Source: an uncultured Chlorobiaceae bacterium
GTDB taxonomy: Bacteria; Bacteroidota; Chlorobiia; Chlorobiales; Chlorobiaceae
Direction: 5' to 3'
Assembly (NCBI GenBank): GCA_903851385.1
Contig: CAINOC010000081.1
Location: 1-64,000 of the forward strand
Length of the DNA stretch: 64,000 bases
The translations under genes and the position numbers were made by a program. Positions 37,655 to 51,157 of this stretch are shown here, in pieces. Every line of letters begins with the position of its first letter. Position 1 is the stretch's first letter. Under the pieces are notes generated by a model. It had not been told where the DNA came from and did no database searches. It was given only the letters and a program-made list of their open reading frames with translations.

Positions 37655-37875
37655 TAGCTGGTGCCGGCTTAAAAGCCGGAGAATAGGGAATTACGTGAGA
37701 ATCGTAAACTGTACCCGCAACTGTACAACGGTAACCGCAAAGCTGAGGCATGGCCACATGCACAGTTATTTCGCGGTTGTTTCAGGTCACTGCACTGTTT
37801 TCCACTCAGGAAAACGGCGGGAAGGCCCGGAACAGATGTAAGCCGTTATAGTCAGGAGACCTGCCAGTTATTTTT
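37655..37875 (+). promoter_or_regulatory. cobalamin riboswitch
   Basis: The sequence opens with GCTGGTGCCGGCTTAAAAGC then GGAGAATAGGGAA, has GTGAGAATCGTAAACTGTAC and CCCGCAACTGTA, and ends GTAAGCCGTTATAGTCAGGA then GACCTGCC. These are the conserved blocks of the AdoCbl-type riboswitch, including the B12 box (GCCACTG-like region is replaced here by a longer insert around 37745-37805). It lies about 260 bp upstream of btuB and should repress the corrinoid operon when cobalamin is plentiful. Confidence 0.93.
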
Positions 37876-38135
37876 GCATTACAAGATCGGACTACGGGAT
37901 ATAGTCAGGGCAAAGCTGTACTTCTTTTGCATTGCTTTCCGCTTGATCTTTTTGCAAGGCATTTTTTGGATTACTGAGAACACATAAGCCACCAGGCTTT
38001 TGCATGTCTATTCTGTTTCCAAAATCAGCCTTTTGTGAAAAGTCGTCGGGCAATGTTTCATGCCGTTACACGCCGCCTTTAGCTTACCCCTGTCAGTTGA
38101 TGTATTTCTAAAACTGTTAACAGGTAAAATCAAAA

Positions 38136-42187
<4,052 letters not shown>

Positions 42188-42191
<4 letters not shown>

Positions 42192-43270
42192 CGAGCCTTT
42201 ATTATCATAAACACGGTGGCGGCGCAAAAAAAAGTTTCACTGAGGATGGCAGGGAGGTTCTTGATTTAAGTGTCAATGTCAGCCCGATTTTTCCTCCGAT
42301 CGGGACTTTGTCGCTCGCTGATTTTGCGCTTCAGGCCTATCCATCGGTTGATGGTCGGGGCATAAAGGAGTATTATCAGGAAAAGTTTTCTCTCACAAGC
42401 ACCATGGTGCTTTCGCTCAATGGTGCTATTGAAGGTATTTATCTGCTGCCAAGGGCGCTCGGACTTCGCCGTGTCATGGTGCTTTCTCCTTCTTTTTATG
42501 AGTACGAACGGGCTGCAAGGATAGCTGGTGCTGAGATTGTTTTTCTGCCTCTCGATGCCGACAAAGGCTTCCAGTTGCCCGGGATTGAGGTACTTGCTGA
42601 CTCTTTACGCCATGCGGATGCTTTTTTTGCGGCAAATCCCAATAACCCGACAGGTACGGAAGTGCCGCCGGAGATTATCATGGCTTTGGCAAGCCGCTTT
42701 CCTGATAAATGGTTTATTATTGATGAGGCGTTTATACAGTTTACTCCGGAGTTTCCCGATAACTCCCTGATGGATAAGGTGATGGCGCTTAAAAATGTGA
42801 TCGTGGTGCACTCGCTCACCAAATTTTATGCCCTTCCCGGGCTGCGCCTTGGAGCACTGATTGCTCACCCTGAAGTTATCAAACGGCTTCTTGACTTTAA
42901 GGAGCCCTGGACGGTGAATGCGATTGCTGAGTCGGTTGCCGTCAGGCTGTTGCAATGCAGTGCATACGAAGAGTCGCTGCGAGCCATGATTTTGAGTGAA
43001 CGACCAAGAATCAGCGCCGCATTATCGATGATTGAGGGGCTGGAACTTGCAGGAGGTGCAGCAAATTTTTTTCTTGCTCAATGGCAACGGGGCTGCTCTC
43101 TTGATGAGCTTCTTGTTTATCTTGGAACTCAAGGAATTCACGTACGAGATTGTCGGAATTTTCCCGGTCTTGAAGTTAATTATTTCCGGTTTGCAGTCAG
43201 GACGCCTTTCGAGAACAACCGTTTTCTTGATGCAATACATGAGGCAACTGGTTCACTAAAATTGAGCTGA
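42188..43270 (+). CDS. cobD: threonine-phosphate decarboxylase (CobD-type, PLP-dependent)
   Basis: This fold-type I PLP enzyme makes (R)-1-amino-2-propanol O-phosphate from L-threonine phosphate for the cobalamin side arm. The 360-residue protein resembles HisC and Cob[18 protein letters not shown] at the N-terminus, [43 protein letters not shown] and the Schiff-base segment [16 protein letters not shown] with the PLP lysine. The operon context argues for CobD rather than HisC. It overlaps cobQ by 4 bp and sits 6 bp before cbiB. Confidence 0.92.
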
Positions 43271-43276
43271 GTCGTT

Positions 43277-44230
43277 ATGGCATTTATGGATGAGTTTATT
43301 CTCCCCCTTGCATTTACCCTTGATCTCACCTTTGGCGATCCACGCGGGATTATTCACCCTGTCAAAGGGATCGGCTGGCTTGCCCAGAGAACCGAAACAT
43401 GGATACGAAGCACTAATCTATCGCTTCGTTTAGCAGGGATTTTTGCTGTTATTATTATTGTAGGTGGCTCTGCATTTTCAGCGTGGCTCCTGATCACTCT
43501 TTTAAGTCAACTGCATCGTGTGGCAGGTCTTGCCTTGAGCATCTACCTGCTCTACAGCTCTTTTGCTCTCAGGGATCTGGGTGATCATGCAACAGCTGTT
43601 CAGGCCGCACTTGAAGCCGGTGACAGTGAGCTGGCACGTGAGAAAGTCTCTCTCATGGTCGGTCGCGATACGGCCTCTCTCGACGAAGGCGGTATCGCTC
43701 TCGCTGCAACAGAAAGTGTGGCCGAAAACACCGTCGACGGTGTGACGGCGCCCTTGTTTTACGCACTGTTGTTCGGTCCAGTCGGCGCAATAACGTATAA
43801 AGCTATCAACACGCTCGACTCCATGTTCGGGTATAAAAATGAGCGTTATCTGGAGTTTGGATGGGCTGCAGCAAAACTGGATGATATTGCCAACTACCTT
43901 CCTGCACGATTGACCGTGTTGACGATAGCGGTGGCGGCGGCTATCGGTAAGCTCAAGTTTTTTGATACGTTCAAGGCTGTTTTTCGGGGAGCGAGGCTTC
44001 ACGCAAGTCCTAACTCGGGCTACCCTGAATCTGCTTTTGCCGGAGCCCTCGGGGTGACCTTTGGTGGCGAAAGAAGTTATGGTGGCGTTGTTTGTCAGGC
44101 ACCCTTGCTTGGTGTTAAACCGGGCGCATGTACGCCACTCGTCATCCGGCAGAGCATAGCACTGATGTGGATGACTGCCGTGCTCTTTCTTGGGGCAGGT
44201 CTGGCCATCAGACATTTCTATTTTTTCTAA
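43277..44230 (+). CDS. cbiB: adenosylcobinamide-phosphate synthase
   Basis: CbiB attaches the aminopropanol arm to adenosylcobyric acid at the inner membrane. The 317-residue protein has several membrane segments and the family motifs FTLDLTFGDPRGIIHPVKGI near the N-terminus, VAENTVDGVTAPLFYALLFG and KAINTLDSMFGYKNERYLEF in the middle, and HASPNSGYPESAFAGALGVT near the end. These motifs are canonical. It works directly with the product of the preceding cobD-type gene. Confidence 0.95.
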   Translation: MAFMDEFILPLAFTLDLTFGDPRGIIHPVKGIGWLAQRTETWIRSTNLSLRLAGIFAVIIIVGGSAFSAWLLITLLSQLHRVAGLALSIYLLYSSFALRDLGDHATAVQAALEAGDSELAREKVSLMVGRDTASLDEGGIALAATESVAENTVDGVTAPLFYALLFGPVGAITYKAINTLDSMFGYKNERYLEFGWAAAKLDDIANYLPARLTVLTIAVAAAIGKLKFFDTFKAVFRGARLHASPNSGYPESAFAGALGVTFGGERSYGGVVCQAPLLGVKPGACTPLVIRQSIALMWMTAVLFLGAGLAIRHFYFF

Positions 44231-44265
44231 TTGGGATGGTGAACTACATGGAAATTATATAATCA

Positions 44266-44793
44266 ATGAACAAACGAAGGATTCTTCTTTTTACGGGAAA
44301 CGGTAAAGGAAAAAGTACTGCGGCATTCGGAATGCTGGCTCGAGCTCTGGGGCACGGTATGCGGGCCAGGGTGATACAGTTTGTCAAATCCGATGATGCT
44401 GTGGGTGAACAGAAGTTTTTCAGCCATTTCCCCGGGGTAGAGTGGGAGCAGTTCGGCAAGGGGTTTCTTCCGAGGAATCCTGATAGTCCCGGTATGGAGC
44501 AGCACCGAATTGCAGCCGGAAAAGGACTGGATGCCTCTCTTGCAGCGCTTCTTTCACCGGATTACGATTTTGTGCTTCTCGATGAACTCTGTTTTGCTCT
44601 CAGCCAGAAATTAATTCCCCTTGAGCCTCTGCTTGATGCACTGTGTTCAAGAGAGGACGGAAAGATTGTGGTGGTGACCGGCAGGAACGCTCCTGAAGCT
44701 CTGGTTGCTGTTGCTGATACGGTTACTGAGATGACGATGATCAAACATGGCTATGAACAGGGGATTGCTGCGATGAAGGGTGTTGAAAACTGA
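44266..44793 (+). CDS. cobO: cob(I)alamin adenosyltransferase, CobO/BtuR type
   Basis: The enzyme transfers the adenosyl group of ATP to cob(I)alamin or its precursors. The 175-residue protein has the Walker A motif FTGNGKGKSTAAFGMLARAL and the following RVIQFVKSDDAVGEQKFF and DFVLLDELCFALSQKLI (Walker B region), with VVTGRNAPEALVAVADTVTE near the C-terminus. It overlaps the btuC start by 1 bp, so adenosylation and import are coupled genetically. Confidence 0.94.
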   Translation: MNKRRILLFTGNGKGKSTAAFGMLARALGHGMRARVIQFVKSDDAVGEQKFFSHFPGVEWEQFGKGFLPRNPDSPGMEQHRIAAGKGLDASLAALLSPDYDFVLLDELCFALSQKLIPLEPLLDALCSREDGKIVVVTGRNAPEALVAVADTVTEMTMIKHGYEQGIAAMKGVEN

Positions 44794-45830
44794 TGACTAT
44801 GAATGATTCCGAGATCTGCCGGGACAACAGTTTTACCGGCAGAAGTGGTATAAACGCCGGACTGAGGATTGTTCTGTTTTTTGCTGCGGTCTTGTTCCTC
44901 CTCGCTATCTCCATGCTTCTCGGCCCTTCAGGTATTGGTATTCCCGATCTGCAATCACCTTCCGGCAGTGCGATTCTTTCACTTCGTTTCAGCCGTCTTT
45001 TGATGGGGCTGATGACCGGAGCTGCTTTGTCTGCCTCGGGTGTAGTCTTTCAGGCTCTCCTGCGTAATCCGCTTGCTGAGCCCTATGTTCTCGGGGTCAG
45101 CGGTGGAGCCGGTCTCGGGGCAACACTCAGCATTCTTGGCGGGTCAGGACTCTTTGTGTCATTCGGGCTTCCTGTCGTAGCGTTTATTGCGGCTGTTTTG
45201 ACGCTGATGTTGGTCTACCTGATTGCAAGCCAGGGTTCAAGTGGCCATCCTTCAGTCTACAGTCTTATTCTCAGCGGTGTTATCGTGAGTTCAATATGCT
45301 CGAGCGTGATCATGTTTCTTGTTTCAACGGCAAGCGTTGAAGGAATGCACAACGTTATCTGGTGGATGCTTGGAAGTCTTCAGCCGGTCTCTTCCGGTCA
45401 GCAGCTGTTATCAGCGGCCCTGATTCTTGGGGCTCTTGCTGGAATCTGGCTGCTTTCTCCTCGTCTGAACGCTCTTGCGCTTGGGCGTGAGATGGCTCAT
45501 TATCAGGGACTGCATGCCGATCTTGTGCTCGTTGTCGGATTGCTTTTTGCAACACTGCTTGCGGCAACAGCTGTTTCTCTTTCCGGCATGATCGGTTTTG
45601 TCGGACTGATTGTTCCCCATGTCATGCGTGCATTTTTTGGCCCTGATAACAGAAAGCTGGTGCCTCTTGCTGCTCTTGGCGGAGGCACATTCCTTGTTGT
45701 ATGCGATGCTCTGGCGCGTACCCTTCTTGCTCCGATTGAGATTCCGGTCGGTGTTGTAACCGCTCTTGCAGGGGGGCCTTTTTTTCTGATTATTCTTCAG
45801 CGGAGAATGAAACAGGCCTGGATAGCTTAG
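44793..45830 (+). CDS. btuC: BtuC-like ABC transporter permease (corrinoid import)
   Basis: The 345-residue FecCD/BtuC-family permease has about 10 membrane segments. Landmarks are LRFSRLLMGLMTGAALSASG, VFQALLRNPLAEPYVLGVSG and GLIVPHVMRAFFGPDNRKL, which contains the ATPase-coupling loop. It pairs with the adjacent ATPase and probably the BtuF-like lipoprotein encoded at 32.9 kb. Operon position points to corrinoids rather than iron-siderophore complexes. Confidence 0.93.
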   Translation: MTMNDSEICRDNSFTGRSGINAGLRIVLFFAAVLFLLAISMLLGPSGIGIPDLQSPSGSAILSLRFSRLLMGLMTGAALSASGVVFQALLRNPLAEPYVLGVSGGAGLGATLSILGGSGLFVSFGLPVVAFIAAVLTLMLVYLIASQGSSGHPSVYSLILSGVIVSSICSSVIMFLVSTASVEGMHNVIWWMLGSLQPVSSGQQLLSAALILGALAGIWLLSPRLNALALGREMAHYQGLHADLVLVVGLLFATLLAATAVSLSGMIGFVGLIVPHVMRAFFGPDNRKLVPLAALGGGTFLVVCDALARTLLAPIEIPVGVVTALAGGPFFLIILQRRMKQAWIA

Positions 45831-45831
45831 T

Positions 45832-47097
45832 ATGGAACAAGCTGCTTTGACATTCCGGGAGGTTTCCGCCGGATACAAACACCGCAAGGTGCTGGATAAT
45901 GTTTCATTCAGTGTCAGGGAGGGGGAGTTTGTCTCCCTTATCGGCCCGAATGGCTGTGGAAAAAGTACGTTACTTAAAACTGCCGCGGCGCTTCTGAAAC
46001 CGTTGTCTGGAGTTGTTGAGCTGTTTGGTCGGGATGTGCACCGTATCAAACCCGCACTCCGTGCTTCACTGCTTGGCGTTGTTCCCCAGAAAATAGAATC
46101 ACCCATGGCTTTTACGGTGAGCCAGATTGTTATGAATGGCAGAATCAGCTCGATCGGTCGATGGGGCACCATTTCATCCCGGGATCATGATCTTGTCGAG
46201 CGGTCCATGATTTACACGGATGTTCTGGGGCTCAGGGAGCGCTATTTTACAGAACTGAGCGGTGGAGAACAGCAGCGCGTTGCCCTTGCAATGGTTCTTG
46301 CGCAGGATCCTAAAATTATCATGCTGGATGAGTCTATATCTCATCTTGATATCAATCACCGTCAGGAGGTGCTCCAGATTCTTATGAATCTCAATCGTGA
46401 AAAGCAGATGACCATCCTGCTGGTGAGCCACGATCTTTCGCTTTCTGCCAGCATCTCTGACCGGTTTCTGCTTATGGATACAGGCAGACTTGTAAAAGCC
46501 GGCACACCTGTTGAGGTGTTGGACCCAGCACTGCTCAGCACTGTCTACAATTGCGATCTTCGTGTTCAGCAGGACCCTTATACAGGCTATCTGCAGGTAT
46601 CGGGAGCGATTGACAGTTTGAACCGGCGTAAAAAGCTGAACAGGAGTGTTCATGTTATTGCCGGAGGGGGAAGCGGTATTGAGCTTTATCGCCGGCTGCT
46701 TATTGAGGGCTATGAGGTAACAACAGGGGTGCTCAACCGGCTTGATTCCGATGCCGAAGCAGCAAGGGCTCTCAATATCCATGTTGTGCTTGAACAGCCT
46801 TTTTCACCGGTTGGTAACGATGCAATAGCTGAAGCGCTGCAGATGATCGATAAGGCAGATGCTGTTATTCTCAGCCAAGTGCCAATCGGCTCAGGAAACC
46901 TGGTCAATCTTGAACTGGCCAGTGAAGCTCTGAAAAGAGGCAAAACCGTTCTGCTCGCTAACGGTATAGCTGATCGTGATTATACCGAAGGCAAGGCGGC
47001 CCTTCACTTGGTAACCAGATTAATGACGGCTGGTGCCATCGGCTGGCAATCCATACAGGAACTGATGCTTCAACTCCAGAAACACTCTCACAGCTGA
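45832..47097 (+). CDS. btuD: BtuD-like ABC ATPase with an extra C-terminal domain
   Basis: Residues 1-255 form a complete ABC ATPase: Walker [21 protein letters not shown], the Q-loop in [13 protein letters not shown], signature [20 protein letters not shown], and Walker [13 protein letters not shown]. Residues about 275-421 are an added domain that starts with a Rossmann-like [20 protein letters not shown] and continues [18 protein letters not shown] and [16 protein letters not shown] usual BtuD is about 250 residues. The extra domain may bind a nucleotide or corrinoid precursor; its function is unknown. The gene begins 1 bp after btuC. Confidence 0.92.
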   Translation: MEQAALTFREVSAGYKHRKVLDNVSFSVREGEFVSLIGPNGCGKSTLLKTAAALLKPLSGVVELFGRDVHRIKPALRASLLGVVPQKIESPMAFTVSQIVMNGRISSIGRWGTISSRDHDLVERSMIYTDVLGLRERYFTELSGGEQQRVALAMVLAQDPKIIMLDESISHLDINHRQEVLQILMNLNREKQMTILLVSHDLSLSASISDRFLLMDTGRLVKAGTPVEVLDPALLSTVYNCDLRVQQDPYTGYLQVSGAIDSLNRRKKLNRSVHVIAGGGSGIELYRRLLIEGYEVTTGVLNRLDSDAEAARALNIHVVLEQPFSPVGNDAIAEALQMIDKADAVILSQVPIGSGNLVNLELASEALKRGKTVLLANGIADRDYTEGKAALHLVTRLMTAGAIGWQSIQELMLQLQKHSHS

Positions 47098-47102
47098 CCG
47101 TA

Positions 47103-47900
47103 ATGATTTGTAAACAACGTTTTCCCTTTCGCTTCGGGACCACCTCTTATATTATTCCAGCTGATATACTACCCAATATTGAATTTCTTAAAGAGAAGGT
47201 TGACGATATTGAGCTGGTCTTGTTTGAGTCGGATGAGTTCAGTAATCTTCCTTCTAGCGCTGATATGCAGAAGCTTGCAGATATTGCGTGTGAATTTTCG
47301 CTGACCTATTCAGTGCACCTGCCTCTTGATGTTTATCTGGGCCATAGTGACAGAAATGAGCGGGAACGATCGGTCAGGAAATGCCTGAGGATTATCGAGC
47401 TGACTCGCAACATCCAGAAATCAGCCTATGTCATGCATTTCGAGGCTGGGCCGGGTATTGATATCAACGGATTTTCCCTTGAAGAGAAAAGTCACTTTGT
47501 TGATGCGCTGCGTGATTCAATATCGATGCTTTTAGAAGGTACTGATGAAGCTTCATCTTCGTTTTGTGTTGAAAATCTTAACTATCCGTTCGAGCTTGTC
47601 TGGCCTGTGGTCGAAGAGTCCGCTCTTTCCGTTACGCTAGATGTTGGTCATCTTGAGTATTACGGTTATCCAACCGGGCTCTATCTGGAGCGATACCTGC
47701 ACAAAGCAAAAGTGCTCCACATGCATGGAACTTTGGAGAGGAAAGACCATCACTCTTTAGCCTTAATGAAGCCTGAGGCACTGGATATGGTTATGAAGGC
47801 GCTTGCTGAAGAAAGTGCAACAGAGAGGGTTATGACCATGGAGATCTTTTCACAGCAAGATTTTGACTCTTCCTGCAGTGCCATGCAGCGATTTCTATAG
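47103..47900 (+). CDS. cbiR: cobamide-remodelling CbiR-like protein (AP endonuclease 2 / TIM-barrel family)
   Basis: The 265-residue protein has the xylose-isomerase-like TIM barrel of AP endonuclease 2: [75 protein letters not shown] and [16 protein letters not shown]. The repeated His, Glu and Asp residues would bind metals. CbiR hydrolyses the phosphoribosyl linkage of cobamides so the lower ligand can be exchanged, and it belongs to this superfamily. The position at the end of a corrinoid operon supports the call; without an alignment it is not certain. Confidence 0.75.
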   Translation: MICKQRFPFRFGTTSYIIPADILPNIEFLKEKVDDIELVLFESDEFSNLPSSADMQKLADIACEFSLTYSVHLPLDVYLGHSDRNERERSVRKCLRIIELTRNIQKSAYVMHFEAGPGIDINGFSLEEKSHFVDALRDSISMLLEGTDEASSSFCVENLNYPFELVWPVVEESALSVTLDVGHLEYYGYPTGLYLERYLHKAKVLHMHGTLERKDHHSLALMKPEALDMVMKALAEESATERVMTMEIFSQQDFDSSCSAMQRFL

Positions 47901-47923
47901 TGAGTTGTTATTTTAGCGGCAGA

Positions 47924-48040
47924 TCAGGAATTTCGCCGTTTATTCCAGTAGACGGCAAGGGTAATACCAGCAAGGAAGAGGTACCATCCTGCAATTATTA
48001 TTATATCCTGAGGGATAGTTTCAAGGGGATTAAAAGGCAT
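47924..48040 (-). CDS. 38-residue single-pass membrane peptide
   Basis: The minus-strand frame from ATG 48040 reads MPFNPLETIPQDIIIIAGWY, then a hydrophobic stretch ending YWNKRRNS. It has one transmembrane helix of about 20 residues flanked by a basic C-terminus (positive-inside). Codons look natural and nothing on the plus strand competes convincingly. There is no clear Shine-Dalgarno sequence, common for this organism. It is antisense to the gap between cbiR and the NRAMP-type gene. No family recognised. Confidence 0.5.
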   Translation of the reverse strand: MPFNPLETIPQDIIIIAGWYLFLAGITLAVYWNKRRNS

Positions 48041-48187
48041 TTCAGAACATTGGGGGATTATAAAGCACTGGGATTATACGGAATTATTTCTAATACTTGG
48101 CAAAATAGTTTTTACAAAAAAAAAATCGATGGCGGTGTTTTGTTGTTGTATTTTATTTGAAAAATTGATCTTCAATGGAGCGGAACG

Positions 48188-49465
48188 GTGAAAGTGCATC
48201 GATTTTTTTGGGACCGATTGAAGGAACACCCATTATCAAGGGTAGGTCCGGGGCTGATTACAGGAGTTGCTGATGATGATCCAAGTGGCATAGCGACCTA
48301 TTCGCAGGCTGGTGCTCAATTCGGCCTTAATATGCTCTGGACGATGCCGCTTGCATTTCCTTTGATGGCTGCAATTCAATCCATGTGCGCGCAAATCGGA
48401 AGGGTAACCGGTAAAGGGCTTGCTGCCAATATCAAAACCGCGTTCCCCCCGATTGTACTTAAAAGTGTTGTGTTTCTCCTGCTGATCGCAAATACGCTCA
48501 ATATTGCAGCTGATGTTGCTGCCATGGGGGAAGTTGCTGAGCTCATTACAGGCTTCAACCGCCATATCATGACGGCCGTCTTTGTGTTTGGAACATTGAT
48601 ACTTCAGGTGTTTATACCGTATCATCGGTATGTCAATTTTTTGAAATGGCTGACTGTTTCACTGCTGGCCTATGCAGCGGTTCTGTTTACAGTACATGTG
48701 CCTTGGGGTGAGGTGATGCAGCGGACTGTATGGCCGACTTTTACTATAAACGCTGATGCAGCAGCTGTCGTTGTAGGAATATTTGGTACAACTATCAGCC
48801 CGTACCTTTTTTTCTGGCAGGCATCCGAAGAGGTCGAGGATATGCATTCAAAACCAGGCGCGGTTTCGCTCGTTTCCAATGCAAGGCATGCAGGTGCAGA
48901 ACTTCGTCGCATCCGATGGGATACATGGAGCGGTATGTTATACTCCGATATAACAGCATATTTCATTATTCTTGCAACCGCTGTCACGCTCAACGTATCA
49001 GGGATAAAAGACATTACTACAGCCGGTCAGGCTGCAAGTGCTCTCAGGCCATTTGCCGGGGACTTCGCGTTTATACTTTTTGCCATAGGGATTCTTGGGG
49101 TTGGTTTGATCGGTGTGCCGGTATTGGCCGGTTCAGGGGCCTATGCACTTTCTGAAGCTATGGGCTGGAATTCAGGCCTCGAAAAAAAACCTAAAGATGC
49201 TATTGGGTTTTACATTATTATTGCTGTCAGTGTCCTGCTCGGGCTTGTTATCCAGTATTCCCCTATCAGTCCCATGAAGGCGCTATTCTGGAGTGCTGTT
49301 ATCAATGGTGTTATCGCAGTGCCACTCATGGTGGTAATAATCATGCTGGTTTCGAAGAAAGCCGTAATGGGCAGATTTACGGCAAGCCGTCCGATCATTA
49401 TTCTTGGCTGGATAGCAGTGGCAATTATGGGTGCTGCAGCTATAGCTATGTTTCTCCCCGGGTAG
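48188..49465 (+). CDS. NRAMP-related divalent metal transporter (divergent, DPSG-type)
   Basis: The 425-residue protein has about 11 membrane segments. The first shows GPGLITGVADDDPSGIATYS, where usual NRAMP proteins have DPGN. Segment 6 reads GTTISPYLFFWQASEEVED, where manganese/iron transporters have a MPHN-type sequence with a metal-binding Met. The substitutions resemble the NRAMP-related transporters reported to carry Mg2+ without the usual Met, so the substrate may not be manganese or iron. The gene stands alone between corrinoid genes. Confidence 0.85.
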   Translation: MKVHRFFWDRLKEHPLSRVGPGLITGVADDDPSGIATYSQAGAQFGLNMLWTMPLAFPLMAAIQSMCAQIGRVTGKGLAANIKTAFPPIVLKSVVFLLLIANTLNIAADVAAMGEVAELITGFNRHIMTAVFVFGTLILQVFIPYHRYVNFLKWLTVSLLAYAAVLFTVHVPWGEVMQRTVWPTFTINADAAAVVVGIFGTTISPYLFFWQASEEVEDMHSKPGAVSLVSNARHAGAELRRIRWDTWSGMLYSDITAYFIILATAVTLNVSGIKDITTAGQAASALRPFAGDFAFILFAIGILGVGLIGVPVLAGSGAYALSEAMGWNSGLEKKPKDAIGFYIIIAVSVLLGLVIQYSPISPMKALFWSAVINGVIAVPLMVVIIMLVSKKAVMGRFTASRPIIILGWIAVAIMGAAAIAMFLPG

Positions 49466-49861
49466 GTAGTTGAAACGTAGCTCATCAGTCGGGTTTTAAC
49501 TTTTATTTAACTCCTTTAAAAGTCACCCTGAAAGTGAATTAGCTCTATGAGGGGGGCAATACCTTCCGCAGAGAATAACTGCGTTTTAAGGGATTTTTAA
49601 GTTTTTATTAATACTTCGTTAGCTTTAGTAGTGTTAAAATACTCCTTATGTGTTGAACTTCGGCACCTTCGTAGAAAGGCAGTATCCAGAAAAACCATCT
49701 CTTGTAAAGATACTTTGGCTTGAGGCCCTATCGCCAATGAAAGGCATTGATTTGTTCGCCCTTCAAACGCTGCTCTTTTATGACAAAGAGAACTGTAGGT
49801 TTTGGGCCTGGAAAAAATCTGCAAAAGGAAGTAATTATCAATAATTAAAGGAGATAAGGCT
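49466..49861. other. intergenic region with a possible gene fragment
   Basis: A plus-strand frame (49650-49844) reads SLVKILWLEALSPMKGIDLF and DKENCRFWAWKKS, which looks protein-like but has no identified family and no ribosome site. It may be a fragment. The rest holds no gene. Confidence 0.3.
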
Positions 49862-50224
49862 ATGGAAAACTCTCGGTTATTTACAAAAAGCGTTGCAATA
49901 GTTCTTGCAATGGTCATCGGCTTAACGTTCAGTCCAGTGAAGTCGAATGCTGAATCAAATGAAAATATTAATACACAAGCGACAGCAACCAACAACTCAA
50001 GTAGCAGCTCAACAAGCACAGGGTTAATTGTCGGCGGGGTTGTGGTTGTTGGTTTATTGAGCTATTTCTTTTTGTTTCGCGACAATAATCATAAAGCAAC
50101 AGCGACAACCAGCGACATAAACCGTAACGTTGCCAATAATTATTCGATCGAGAAAGAGCATGGCAATAAAAGCATTCTCTTTGAACATGAAAGTCCTTTC
50201 CTGGTGGCTTCACAGGCATACTAA
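49862..50224 (+). CDS. small exported/membrane-anchored protein, 120 residues
   Basis: The frame starts at ATG 49862 behind a good AAAGGAGAT ribosome site. It has a signal-type N-terminus (SVAIVLAMVIGLTFSPVKSN), a Ser/Thr/Asn-rich linker (about 33-52), a second hydrophobic segment (GLIVGGVVVVGLLSYFFLF) and a polar tail. I do not recognise it. It may sit in the envelope with the tail exposed. A hairpin repeat, also present downstream of a second small secreted-protein gene at 62.2 kb, follows it. Confidence 0.7.
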   Translation: MENSRLFTKSVAIVLAMVIGLTFSPVKSNAESNENINTQATATNNSSSSSTSTGLIVGGVVVVGLLSYFFLFRDNNHKATATTSDINRNVANNYSIEKEHGNKSILFEHESPFLVASQAY

Positions 50225-50296
50225 AGGGCACCTCTTTATTGCTGAGATAAAAACTTTACCTGCTGGCTGAAAAGAGCTTTCCTCTCTGGATAACTT

Positions 50297-50337
50297 TTGT
50301 TTTGTTGGGGTTCAGGAATCACCCCAACCTACAGGGC
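50297..50337. repeat. GTTGGGGT/ACCCCAAC hairpin repeat, copy A
   Basis: An 8-bp stem (50304-50311 with 50321-50328) around a 9-base loop, within a 35-bp block that recurs at 62171-62204. The reverse complement begins GTAGGTTGGGGTGA, resembling the dispersed GTAGGTTGGGTTGA-type intergenic palindromes of other bacteria. Confidence 0.75.
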
Positions 50338-50606
50338 GAAGGTAAAGTGTTGATAATCAATTTATTACATGCATCCCATTTGAATAAAGAGAGGTGACCA
50401 TAATTCAGTCTTCTTCGTCCACTCCGCGTTCTCTGTTGCTTCTCTTTGACACCTCTCTCTCTTGACGGGATTTTCCTTTCCTTTTGCTGGATCATTATTT
50501 CACCTCGAATGTGCCGAACGGGCCGTGGTGAGTTGTGAATATTTTTGTTAATTAATGGCCTTGACATGGTATTTTGCTTTTCATGGCTAAATGATTAACG
50601 ACACTC
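50338..50606. other. intergenic region before cobU
   Basis: No supported gene. Frames on the minus strand (for example 50319-50567) are low-complexity and lack a start signal. A promoter for cobUTS could lie here, but I see no second riboswitch. Confidence 0.4.
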
Positions 50607-51122
50607 ATGAGCAATGTTTTTTATGTGACTGGTGGAGCGCGGAGCGGTAAAAGCTCGTTTGCCTTGCAGCTGGCAACCCGGTATGAGAAAAGGATTTTTT
50701 TGGCAACGGCTGAGCCCTTTGATGATGAAATGAAGAGTCGGATCGGTAAGCACAGGGAGGAAAGGGGTGAGCAGTTTATAACGGTTGAGGAACCTCTTTA
50801 TCCTGAGCAGGCTCTCCGGAATCTGCCTCCGGGAAGTGAGGTTGTATTGCTTGACTGCCTGACGGTTTGGACGGGCAATCTTATGCACTTTTTTGAGGAT
50901 GAGCAGGAGATCAAAAAAAGGATTGATTGTTTCCTTGAAGTTTTGCGTCAGCCTCCTTGTGATATTATCCTTGTTTCCAATGAGGTCGGAATGGGTATTG
51001 TGCCGGAGAATGCAATGGCCCGAAGGTTTCGTGATATAGCGGGTATTGTTAATCAGAATGTCGCGGCAATAGCAACAGAGGCCTATCTGCTTTGCAGCGG
51101 GCTGGCTGTCAGGTTGAAGTAG
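50607..51122 (+). CDS. cobU: adenosylcobinamide kinase / GTP:adenosylcobinamide-phosphate guanylyltransferase
   Basis: CobU phosphorylates adenosylcobinamide and then adds GMP, giving AdoCbi-GDP. The 171-residue protein has the P-loop YVTGGARSGKSSFALQLATR, IGKHREERGEQFITVEEP with the His that carries the GMP, and VVLLDCLTVWTGNL. All key residues are present. It heads a cobU-cobT-cobS run; the 2.7-kb gap to the earlier corrinoid operon holds other genes. Confidence 0.95.
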   Translation: MSNVFYVTGGARSGKSSFALQLATRYEKRIFLATAEPFDDEMKSRIGKHREERGEQFITVEEPLYPEQALRNLPPGSEVVLLDCLTVWTGNLMHFFEDEQEIKKRIDCFLEVLRQPPCDIILVSNEVGMGIVPENAMARRFRDIAGIVNQNVAAIATEAYLLCSGLAVRLK

Positions 51123-51157
51123 TAGAATAAACGATAACATTTATTTGTAACCACATT

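Noticed and set aside
47900-48160. Plus-strand 86-residue open frame after the cbiR-like gene
   Set aside because: Composition is poor and it runs antisense to a better small membrane-protein frame; no ribosome site.
49597-50019. Minus-strand 140-residue frame over the small exported protein gene
   Set aside because: The plus strand has a strong ribosome site and a signal peptide; the antisense frame has neither.
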